Made by a program: the position numbers and the translations under genes
In this document: piece after piece, positions 51,234 through 58,192 of the stretch
Layout of the letters: each line of letters begins with the position of its first letter
Numbering within the stretch: position 1 is the stretch's first letter
Notes under the pieces: model-generated
What the model was told of the DNA's origin: nothing
What the model saw: the letters and a program-made list of their open reading frames with translations, nothing else
The model's database searches: none
Source: Microtetraspora sp. NBRC 13810
Lineage (GTDB): Bacteria; Actinomycetota; Actinomycetes; Streptosporangiales; Streptosporangiaceae
Reading direction: 5' to 3'
Assembly: GCF_030268685.1 (NCBI RefSeq)
Contig: NZ_BSRQ01000014.1
Span: 114,333 to 178,332 of the forward strand
DNA: 64,000 nt

Positions 51234-53945
51234 ATGCGAACACCCCCCACCGCGAAGAGGCGTCGTCTCGGCCGCCTCTCCGCAGCCTTGGCCCTCGCCG
51301 CGGCGCTCTTCGCCCCGGCCACGTCCGCCGCCGCCACCGCCGTCGCCGCCGACCCGGCGTACGAGGTGCTGGTCTTCTCCAAGACGGCGGGCTTCCGGCA
51401 CGACTCCATCCCGGCGGGCATCGACGCCATCCGCGCGCTCGGCTCGCAGAACAACTTCACCGTCACCGCCACCGAGGACGCCGCCGCGTTCACCACGTCC
51501 AACCTGGCGAGGTTCCGGACCGTGGTGTTCCTCAGCACCACCGGCGACGTGCTCAACGCCACCCAGCAGTCCGCGCTGGAGTCGTACGTGAACGGCGGCG
51601 GCGGTTACGTCGGCGTGCACGCGGCGGCGGACACCGAGTACGACTGGCCGTACTACGGCAGGCTGGTCGGAGCGTGGTTCCGCAGCCATCCGGCGATCCA
51701 GCAGGCCACGATCAGGAACGAGGACCGGGCGCACCCGGCGACCGCGCACCTCGCCCCCACCTGGTCCAGGACCGACGAGTGGTACAACTACCGGGCCAAC
51801 CCGCGGGCCACCTCGCACGTGCTGCAGAACCTCGACGAGGGCAGCTACAGCGGGGCCGACATGGGCGACCACCCGATCACCTGGTGCCACCAGATGTCCG
51901 CGGGCCGGTCGTTCTACACCGGGCTCGGCCACACCGCGAGCTCCTACACCGAGCCGGCGTTCCGCTCGCTGCTGCTCGGCGGCATCCGGTACGCGGCGGG
52001 CGTCGCGCCGGCCGACTGCCGGCCGGAGACCGGCTACACCGCGCTGTACAACGGCTCGACCACCGGCTGGCAGCAGGCGGGGCCCGGCGGCTTCAGCAAC
52101 AGCGCCGCGACCCTCACCTCCTTCGGCGGCATGGGCCTGTACTGGTACAACGCCGAGGAGTTCACCAACTACTCGCTCAAGCTGGACTGGCGGGCCGCCG
52201 GTGACGACAACTCCGGCGTCTTCATCGGGTTCCCCGCCTCCTCCGACCCGAACTCGGCGGTGAACAACGGCTACGAGGTGCAGATCGACGCGACCGACTC
52301 ACCCGACCGGACCACCGGCTCGGTCTACGGCGTCAAGTCCGCCGACATCGCGGCCCGCGACCGCGCGCTCAACCCGCCCGGCCAGTGGAACACCTACGAA
52401 CTGCTGGTCGAAGGGGAACGCCTCCAGGTCTTCCTGAACGGCGTCAAGATCAACGACTTCACCAACACCAACCCCGTCAGGTCGCTCAAGGGCTACATCG
52501 GCCTGCAGAACCACGGCGACGGCGACGACGTGGCGTTCCGGAACGTCCGGATCAAGAAGCTCGGCGGCGGCCCCGGCCCGCAGCCCGGCACCCCGGTCGA
52601 GGCGGAGTCCTACACCTCCCAGTCCGGCGTGCAGCCGGCCAGCCACGCCGCGGCCAGCGGCGGGCGGACCGTCGGCTACATCGACAACAACGACTGGGTC
52701 GGCTACTCGTCGGTGAACACCGCGGGCGCCACGGCGTTCGCCGCGCGGGTGTCCTCCGGCGGCGCCGGCGGCACGATCCAGGTGCGGTCCGGCTCGGCCA
52801 CCGGCACCGTGCTCGGCTCCGTGCAGGTGCGCAACACCGGCAGCTTCGACACGTTCGCCAACGTGTCCACCACGCTCAGCGGGAACGTCTCCGGCCCGCT
52901 GTTCCTGACCTTCACCGGCACCGGCAGCGGTGGCCTCTTCGACGTCGACACCTTCACCCTCACCTCGACGCCGACCGCCGCCGCGCCGTCCACCAACGTG
53001 CACGCCTTCTACTACCCGTGGTACGGCAGCCCGGCGCGGAACGGCACCTGGCGGCACTGGCAGCAGGGCGGCCAGAACCCGCCGGAGGACGTCGGCGCCG
53101 ACCTCTACCCGACGCTGGGCGCGTACGACTCCGGTGACACCGCCGTGCTCGCCCAGCACATGAAGTGGCTCAAGCAGGCGGGCGCCGGCGTCCTCGTGTA
53201 CAGCTGGTGGGGCCGCGGCAGCTACGAGGACAACCTCACCCGCGGCGTGATGGACGCCGCCGCCGCCGAGGGCATCAAGGTCGCCTGGCACATCGAGCCG
53301 TACACGGGCCGCACCGGCGCGTCGGTGGTCGCCGACATCAACTACATCAACCAGACGTACGGCGGGCACCCCGCGTTCTACCGCGCGGCCGACCGGGGCA
53401 ACCGCCCGGCGTACTACGTCTTCGAGAGCCTGCGCATCACCGACTGGTCCGCGCTGAGCCAGGTCAACCAGAACAACATCATCCTGGCCCAGACCACCGA
53501 CACGTCGAAGATCGCCGGCTTCTCCGGCATGTACACCTACGACGGCATCGCGGGCGCGACCGCCCCCGGCTGGAAGAACGCGGGCGACTACGCCAAGGCC
53601 AACAACCTGGTCTGGTCCCCGTCGGTCGCCCCCGGTTACATCGACGACCGCGCCGTCCCCGGCAACACCACGCCCACCCTGGGCAGGGACAACGGCGCCG
53701 CCTACGACCGCCAGTGGAACAACGCCCTCAACCCGGCCACCGGCGGCCTGCCCACCTGGGTCTCCATCACCTCGTTCAACGAGTGGCACGAGGGCAGCCC
53801 CATCGAACCGGTCGACTCCACCCCGCCCGCCGGCCACGGGTACCAGACCTACAACGGCGCCTACGGCAAGACCGGCACCGCCGGCGAAACCGCCTACCTC
53901 GACCGCACCCGCTACTGGGCCACCGAGTTCGAGAACCGCCGCTGA
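51234..53945 (+). CDS. Secreted four-module protein: ThuA - 3-keto-disaccharide hydrolase (DUF1080) - CBM6 - GH99-like
   Basis: 903 residues. After a signal peptide (1-39) residues ~45-265 are a ThuA-like domain (YEVLVFSKTAGFRHDSIPAGIDAIRALG, GYVGVHAAADTEYDWPYYGRLVGAWF). Residues ~270-445 are DUF1080/3-keto-disaccharide hydrolase (YTALYNGSTTGWQQ, YSLKLDWRA, NSGVFIGFP, GYEVQID, GYIGLQNHG). Residues ~455-580 are CBM6, and ~585-903 a GH99-like (endo-mannosidase/endo-mannanase) barrel (VHAFYYPWYGSP, GVLVYSWWG, IKVAWHIEPYTGR, WVSITSFNEWHEGSPIEPV). All modules act on sugars, and the enzyme is secreted. AAAGGGA precedes the ATG. It is co-oriented with the sugar dehydrogenase gene. Confidence 0.9.
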   Translation: MRTPPTAKRRRLGRLSAALALAAALFAPATSAAATAVAADPAYEVLVFSKTAGFRHDSIPAGIDAIRALGSQNNFTVTATEDAAAFTTSNLARFRTVVFLSTTGDVLNATQQSALESYVNGGGGYVGVHAAADTEYDWPYYGRLVGAWFRSHPAIQQATIRNEDRAHPATAHLAPTWSRTDEWYNYRANPRATSHVLQNLDEGSYSGADMGDHPITWCHQMSAGRSFYTGLGHTASSYTEPAFRSLLLGGIRYAAGVAPADCRPETGYTALYNGSTTGWQQAGPGGFSNSAATLTSFGGMGLYWYNAEEFTNYSLKLDWRAAGDDNSGVFIGFPASSDPNSAVNNGYEVQIDATDSPDRTTGSVYGVKSADIAARDRALNPPGQWNTYELLVEGERLQVFLNGVKINDFTNTNPVRSLKGYIGLQNHGDGDDVAFRNVRIKKLGGGPGPQPGTPVEAESYTSQSGVQPASHAAASGGRTVGYIDNNDWVGYSSVNTAGATAFAARVSSGGAGGTIQVRSGSATGTVLGSVQVRNTGSFDTFANVSTTLSGNVSGPLFLTFTGTGSGGLFDVDTFTLTSTPTAAAPSTNVHAFYYPWYGSPARNGTWRHWQQGGQNPPEDVGADLYPTLGAYDSGDTAVLAQHMKWLKQAGAGVLVYSWWGRGSYEDNLTRGVMDAAAAEGIKVAWHIEPYTGRTGASVVADINYINQTYGGHPAFYRAADRGNRPAYYVFESLRITDWSALSQVNQNNIILAQTTDTSKIAGFSGMYTYDGIAGATAPGWKNAGDYAKANNLVWSPSVAPGYIDDRAVPGNTTPTLGRDNGAAYDRQWNNALNPATGGLPTWVSITSFNEWHEGSPIEPVDSTPPAGHGYQTYNGAYGKTGTAGETAYLDRTRYWATEFENRR

Positions 53946-53957
53946 CCCACCCCCGGC

Positions 53958-53988
53958 GAGGGGGCGGCACACCACGTGCCGCCCCCTC
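53958..53988 (+). terminator. Strong hairpin terminator after the GH99-like gene
   Basis: gagggggcggcac / gtgccgccccctc, a 13-bp perfect stem with a 5-base loop, 12 bases after the stop codon. A related second hairpin (gtgccgccc 54010 / gggcggcac 54028) follows. The core gcggcacacca is repeated at 53965 and 54030, so the two are direct duplicates. Confidence 0.75.
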
Positions 53989-54051
53989 CCACGACGGGAG
54001 GTACGACATGTGCCGCCCACCTGCGACGGGCGGCACACCATGTGCCGTCCG

Positions 54052-54240
54052 TCATCTCACGTGGGCGGCGATGACGCGGGCGCAGTCCAGGGACTCGGTG
54101 CGGGTCGTGTCCACCTCCAGGTCGTAGTGCACGCCGTGGTGGACGATCTCCGCCTGTGACGCGACCATGCCGGTGACCAGGTCGTGCAGAATGACGCCGC
54201 GCAATCTTCTGCTCTGGTGGTAGGTCGAGCGGGGCTTCAA
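54052..54240 (-). pseudogene. C-terminal remnant of a chloramphenicol-phosphotransferase-like protein
   Basis: The last ~45 residues ([43 protein letters not shown]) match the C-terminus of CPT-like small-molecule kinases, where the basic [14 protein letters not shown] strand lies near the nucleotide base. The P-loop, acceptor site and all earlier sequence are missing. A short unrelated leader ([18 protein letters not shown]) opens the frame, and the sequence beyond (54241-54440) has no open frame matching the family. I read it as a decayed gene. Confidence 0.6.
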
Positions 54241-54680
54241 CGCATGGCGGTCCGGGAGGCGTCCTCGGACGGCTGCCCTGGTGGCTTCTGTCTCACGAGG
54301 CTGGTCAGCGGCACATCCGGGACCAGGTCGATCCCGAGCAACCGGTCGGCCCTCTGATGAGGAAAGCCTTCTATGGCACGACCCGGTTCAATGACTTCGC
54401 GGTCCGGGTGGGGTGAAACGTCATGACATTTGCTCAGCTCGGCTTGGCCCGCGACGGCAGCCTTACGCTGCCCTGGGGGCCGGAGAGTGCGTCAATGCGG
54501 TGTGGCCACCCCTGAGAAGGGTGGGACCGATCCCGGGCCAGGGGGTCGTGAGAAAGAAATGGTAAACCGGTAGGGATGTGCTGGCCTTCGTAAATGCCGA
54601 CAGTATTGTGGTAGGAGATCGGCTGAGGTTCTTTTTTCGCCTCACTGCCTTGACCGGCGCACCACGAGTTGCGCCGGTTC
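54241..54680. other. Degenerate intergenic region, no intact gene
   Basis: Around 440 bases of mixed composition between the CPT remnant and the 46-residue peptide gene, with no recognisable protein on either strand. A perfect 9-bp hairpin (54653-54678) directly precedes the ribosome-binding site of the peptide gene. Confidence 0.5.
54653..54678 (+). promoter_or_regulatory. Hairpin immediately 5' of a small-peptide ribosome-binding site
   Basis: accggcgca and tgcgccggt form a perfect 9-bp stem with an 8-base loop. The stem ends two bases before the purine-rich run (agggagggag, 54681-54690) that serves as ribosome-binding site for the 46-codon gene, so the structure could affect its translation. 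Confidence 0.45.
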
Positions 54681-54698
54681 AGGGAGGGAGGTGGCCAC

Positions 54699-54839
54699 AT
54701 GAGCCATAGGAGAAGCAGAAAGGCCGATCAGCGGGTCCCTTCTGGGCGATGGGAGGTGGTGACTCTTCTCATCGGAGCGCAGGTGGCTCTGATAGAACTG
54801 CTCGCCGCGGTGCTGGGTGCCGTTCGTTTCTGCGGCTAG
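54699..54839 (+). CDS. 46-residue single-TM peptide
   Basis: An ATG with a very strong AGGGAGGGAGG ribosome-binding site opens a 46-codon frame. The product has a basic N-terminus (MSHRRSRKADQR) and one long hydrophobic helix (VVTLLIGAQVALIELLAAVLGAV), then RFCG. It could be a small membrane regulator, a toxin of a type I-like module, or a bacteriocin-like peptide; nothing in the neighbourhood decides. The ribosome-binding site quality and the clean membrane helix are the main evidence that it is real. Confidence 0.5.
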   Translation: MSHRRSRKADQRVPSGRWEVVTLLIGAQVALIELLAAVLGAVRFCG

Positions 54840-55216
54840 GCGCTTTTCCGTGGCACGGGGGCCGATGAGAGCCCTCCCGGGAAAACATGTGCACAAAATG
54901 CGATAAATCCCAGCGAGTCTCATATATCGGTCACATGGCCTCAATCCTCATGGCAACCGAGCATATAAGGGCACGATATCGATCGCCGATCGTTCCGGAA
55001 ATCGGCCGATGCTTCCGCCCTGACCATTGCGCGCCTGTCGGCATCCTCACCAGGTGCGCTCATCTCCGACTCCACGGCCGCGGTCGTTCGCGGTGGCCCG
55101 TGGCCGCCCCCATGGCGGGCGGCCCGGTGCCGGTGGTGGCGGGAGGGGACCGCCGCGAGGCCGGAGAGGCGTGCCCGCGGCTTGGTCGCCACCACCTGTC
55201 TGGAGGGGCGCCCGGA
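54840..55216. other. Intergenic region
   Basis: About 375 bases between the 46-residue peptide gene and the convergent Cys-rich peptide gene. The first half is AT-richer (54890-55010) and contains overlapping gatcg/cgatc palindromes near 54980. The second half holds a perfect 10-bp inverted repeat (55132-55141 / 55187-55196) that may end the Cys-rich peptide transcript. Confidence 0.5.
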
Positions 55217-55525
55217 TCAGGACTGGGTGATCTCCGCGGCGGGCTTGCCCTTGCCCTTGGGCACCTTGATGGTCTTGCCGGGGGCGGCGCCCTCGGCGTG
55301 CGCGGCCCTGGTCGGATAACAGTCGTAGTAGCAGTAGTGCGCGTCGCAGTAGCGCAGGAAGCAGATCCAGCCGGCCTTCGCGTCGGCCGAGCAGACCGCG
55401 GCCTGCGAGGCATGCGCGGCGGTGGTGGCGTGTGCGGCGGTGGCGGGCACCGCGACCAGCATGGCGGCGCCGGTCAGCAGACCGCCGGCCAGCGTGATGG
55501 CGACGCGGCGAACGTACAGTTTCAT
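55217..55525 (-). CDS. Secreted Cys/Tyr-rich small protein
   Basis: 102 residues from an ATG with AAGGAG nine bases upstream. A signal peptide (1-31) precedes a short module with five cysteines and many tyrosines (VCSADAKAGWICFLRYCDAH, then YCYYDCYPT), ending in a Lys/Gly/Pro tail (KVPKGKGKPAAEITQS). I do not recognise the family. The odd number of cysteines means one is free or pairs with another molecule. It may be structural, or a small binding protein of the cell surface. Confidence 0.65.
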   Translation of the reverse strand: MKLYVRRVAITLAGGLLTGAAMLVAVPATAAHATTAAHASQAAVCSADAKAGWICFLRYCDAHYCYYDCYPTRAAHAEGAAPGKTIKVPKGKGKPAAEITQS

Positions 55526-55635
55526 CGGATGCTCTCCTTCGACTTCGGAGCGTGAGCGAATGACTACATTGTGCGATCGAAGTCGCGCGCCCGGTATCCG
55601 GGAAACCTCGTACCCGCGGCTCACCGACCGGCAGG

Positions 55636-55667
55636 AAAAAGCCGGACCCCGGTGTGCGGGGTCCGGC
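55636..55667 (-). terminator. Rho-independent terminator of the small lipoprotein gene
   Basis: gccggacccc / ggggtccggc, 10-bp stem, 7-base loop, preceded on the plus strand by aaaaa, which is a T-run on the minus strand after the stem. It lies 42 bases beyond the lipoprotein stop; a smaller stem is at 55681-55699. Confidence 0.85.
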
Positions 55668-55708
55668 CGTATCGGAGGTCACCGGCTCGGGGAGCCGGTC
55701 CGTCGTGC

Positions 55709-55873
55709 TCAGTCGTCGTCGTTGTCGTCCCCGGGGGCGTTCGTGTTGACCACGTCGGGACGGTCGTCGCCGTCGTCGTCATCCCCGCCGCCGCCGCAGC
55801 CCGCGACCAGGCCGACAAGGGTGGCCACTGTCGCGGCCGTCAGGGCCGCCTTCCGTGTGGTCTTTCCGAGCAT
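55709..55873 (-). CDS. 54-residue Asp-rich putative lipoprotein
   Basis: The reading frame starts at an ATG and encodes a basic/hydrophobic signal (MLGKTTRKAALTAATVATLVG) with a lipobox-like LVAGC at residues 22-26. A Gly run and an extremely acidic, Asp-rich mature part (DDDDGDDRPDVVNT, then DDNDDD) follow. A strong terminator follows the gene. No family is recognised; the acidic mature peptide might bind calcium or other cations (inference). Confidence 0.65.
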   Translation of the reverse strand: MLGKTTRKAALTAATVATLVGLVAGCGGGGDDDDGDDRPDVVNTNAPGDDNDDD

Positions 55874-56221
55874 GCGTGATCTCCAGTCGTCTCCGGCCGG
55901 GCATCGCCCGCTTCGTCATCTTTCCTGTCCCGTACGGAGCGGGTTTAACGTCGCGCCCGCGCGATCCGGCGGCGGGCCGGCCATACGGCCGGCCACCTTT
56001 GCCAACGTTCCGGGTGGCGATTCCCTATATTTCCCGATAAATCCAGGCGAACGGTATATAGCGCTGATCAGGGAAAACGTGCAAAGTGATCATTCGCGTT
56101 GCCGGATAATCAGGCTGACATGCCGTTCTCGAACCAGCCGCTGTGTTCCGGAAGACGGTTGCCCGCCGTCCACTCCGAGTCGGGGAACGGGCCGGGTGCG
56201 GGGCGTGGGAAGAGGTGTGCG

Positions 56222-58150
56222 GTGCCGGGTCCTGGCCCGCTGGCCGAGGGTGATCCGCGGGAGATCGACGACTACCGGCTGATCGGTGTGCTGGGCGAGG
56301 GCGGCCAGGGAGTGGTCTACCTCGGCAGGGCGCCCTCGGGCCGGCAGGTGGCGGTCAAGGTGCTGCACGGCCGGATGGCGGCCGACCCCAAGGTGCGGGA
56401 GCGGTTCCTGCGCGAGGCCGAGGTGATCCGCCGGGTCGCCGCGTTCTGCACGGCCAAGGTGCTGGACACCGGGATCGTCGGCGACCGGCCGTACATGGTG
56501 AGCGAGTACATCCAGGGGCCCTCGCTCCAGGACCTCGTCGCCGCCGAGGGGCCGCGGGCCGGCGGCGCGCTGGACCGGATCGCGGTGACCACGCTGACCG
56601 CGCTGGCCGCGATCCACCGGGCCGGCATCATCCACCGGGACTTCAAGCCGCGCAACGTGATCATGGGCCCCGAGGGTCCGGTGGTCATCGACTTCGGCAT
56701 CGCCAGCGTCCCGGACCACACCGCCACGCACTCCTCGGTGATGGGCACCCCCGCCTACCTCGCGCCCGAGCAGCTCAACGGGGAGGAGGCCGGCCCGGCG
56801 TCCGACGTGTTCGGCTGGGCCGCCACGATGGTCTACGCGGCCACCGGCCACCCGGCCTTCCCCGGCGACGTCTCGGCCGTGGTGATGAACGCGGTGCTCA
56901 ACCGCAAGCCCGACCTGGCCGGCGTGCCCGACCGGCTGCGCCCGCTGCTGGCCGCCGCCCTGGTCAAGCGGCCCGAGGACCGGCCCGCCGTCACCGACCT
57001 GCTCGACGCCCTCACCCGCGACGAGGTCTCGCGCGCCCCGGGCACGCCTCGCGGCCGGGGCGTGCGCCCCCGGGTGCGCAAGGCGGTCGTCGCGGTCGCC
57101 GTGGCCGCCGGACTGGTCCTCGGCGCCGTCTGGCTCCAGGAGCCCTCACCCGCCGGTCCCGGCCCGGCCGCGGGCGGGACCGGCGGGCCGGCCTCCTTCG
57201 GCATGCCGGTCGGCCGGCCGTTCACCGGCACCGCCGACGTCCTGACCGTGGCCGCGGCCGAGCTGGCCGGGCGTCCCGTGGTGCTCTCCGGCGGCAAGGA
57301 CAGGATGGTCCGGGTGTGGGACCTGGCGACCGGCCGGGCGGTCGGCCGGCCGCTCGCGGGCCACACCGACTGGGTGTGGTCGGTGGCGGCGGCCGAGCTG
57401 GACGGCCGCCCGGTGGCGGTCTCCGGCGGCAGGGACGGCACGGTGCGGGTGTGGGACCTCGCCACCGGGCGGCCCGTCGGCCGGCCGTTCACCTCGGGGG
57501 CCGCGGTCCTCACGGTGGCGGCGGCGGAGCTGGACGGCCGCCCGGTCGTGCTGTCCGGCGGCGACGACGAGACCGTCCGGGTGTGGGACCTCGCCACGGG
57601 GAGGCCGGTCGGCGAGCCGTTCACCGGGCACGGCGAGCCGGTCTTCTCCGTGGTGGCGGCGGAGCTGGCCGGGCGTCCCGTGGTCGTCTCCGGCGGCGAG
57701 GACAGAACGGTCCGGGTGTGGGACCTGGCGACCGGCCGGGCGGTCGGCGAGCCGTACGCGGGACACACCGACTTCGTGATCGAGGTGGACGTCGCCGAGC
57801 TGGCCGGGCGGCCCGTCGTGATCTCCGGCGGCGAGGACGAGACGATCCAGGTGTGGGACCTCGCCACCAGGAAGCAGGTCACCGGACCGATCTTCGGTCA
57901 CGGCAGGGCCGTCCACTCGGTGGAGGCCGCGACGCTGGACGGGCGTCCCGTGCTGGTCTCCGGCAGCGAGGACGAGACGGTGCGGGTGTGGGACCTCGCG
58001 ACGGGGAAGCCGATCGGCGGGCCGTTCACCGGGCACACCGACTGGGTGTGGTCGGTGGGCGTGGCCCGGCTGGACGGGCGTCCGGTCGCGCTGTCCGGCG
58101 GCGAGGACGAGACGATCCGGGTGTGGAGCCTCGGCCCGCCCGCCCCGTGA
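56222..58150 (+). CDS. Serine/threonine protein kinase with extracytoplasmic WD40 repeats
   Basis: 642 residues from the GTG at 56222 (AGAGG upstream). The Pkn-type kinase domain has a glycine loop GEGGQG, AVKVL lysine 46, HRDFKPRN with catalytic D140, DFG 157-159 and APE. A short segment with a membrane helix (VVAVAVAAGLVLGAVWL, about 285-302) follows. Six to seven WD40-like repeats (GRPVVLSGGKDRMVRVWDLATG and close copies) form a sensor propeller outside the cell. The repeats are so similar at DNA level that recent tandem duplication is likely. In-frame codons upstream (TTG 56099, ATG 56120) are alternative starts but lack a ribosome-binding site. Confidence 0.92.
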   Translation: MPGPGPLAEGDPREIDDYRLIGVLGEGGQGVVYLGRAPSGRQVAVKVLHGRMAADPKVRERFLREAEVIRRVAAFCTAKVLDTGIVGDRPYMVSEYIQGPSLQDLVAAEGPRAGGALDRIAVTTLTALAAIHRAGIIHRDFKPRNVIMGPEGPVVIDFGIASVPDHTATHSSVMGTPAYLAPEQLNGEEAGPASDVFGWAATMVYAATGHPAFPGDVSAVVMNAVLNRKPDLAGVPDRLRPLLAAALVKRPEDRPAVTDLLDALTRDEVSRAPGTPRGRGVRPRVRKAVVAVAVAAGLVLGAVWLQEPSPAGPGPAAGGTGGPASFGMPVGRPFTGTADVLTVAAAELAGRPVVLSGGKDRMVRVWDLATGRAVGRPLAGHTDWVWSVAAAELDGRPVAVSGGRDGTVRVWDLATGRPVGRPFTSGAAVLTVAAAELDGRPVVLSGGDDETVRVWDLATGRPVGEPFTGHGEPVFSVVAAELAGRPVVVSGGEDRTVRVWDLATGRAVGEPYAGHTDFVIEVDVAELAGRPVVISGGEDETIQVWDLATRKQVTGPIFGHGRAVHSVEAATLDGRPVLVSGSEDETVRVWDLATGKPIGGPFTGHTDWVWSVGVARLDGRPVALSGGEDETIRVWSLGPPAP

Positions 58151-58152
58151 CC

Positions 58153-58181
58153 CCGCCGGGGACTCGGTGAGCCCCCGGCGG
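58153..58181. terminator. Bidirectional hairpin between convergent genes
   Basis: ccgccgggg (58153-58161) and ccccggcgg (58173-58181) form a perfect 9-bp stem between the convergent kinase and gamma-glutamyltransferase genes. No T-run. Confidence 0.5.
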
Positions 58182-58192
58182 AGAGCTCCCGG

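Noticed and set aside
48397-51243. 948-residue minus-strand frame over the sugar dehydrogenase gene
   Set aside because: It mirrors the real gene and has the usual backward-reading composition.
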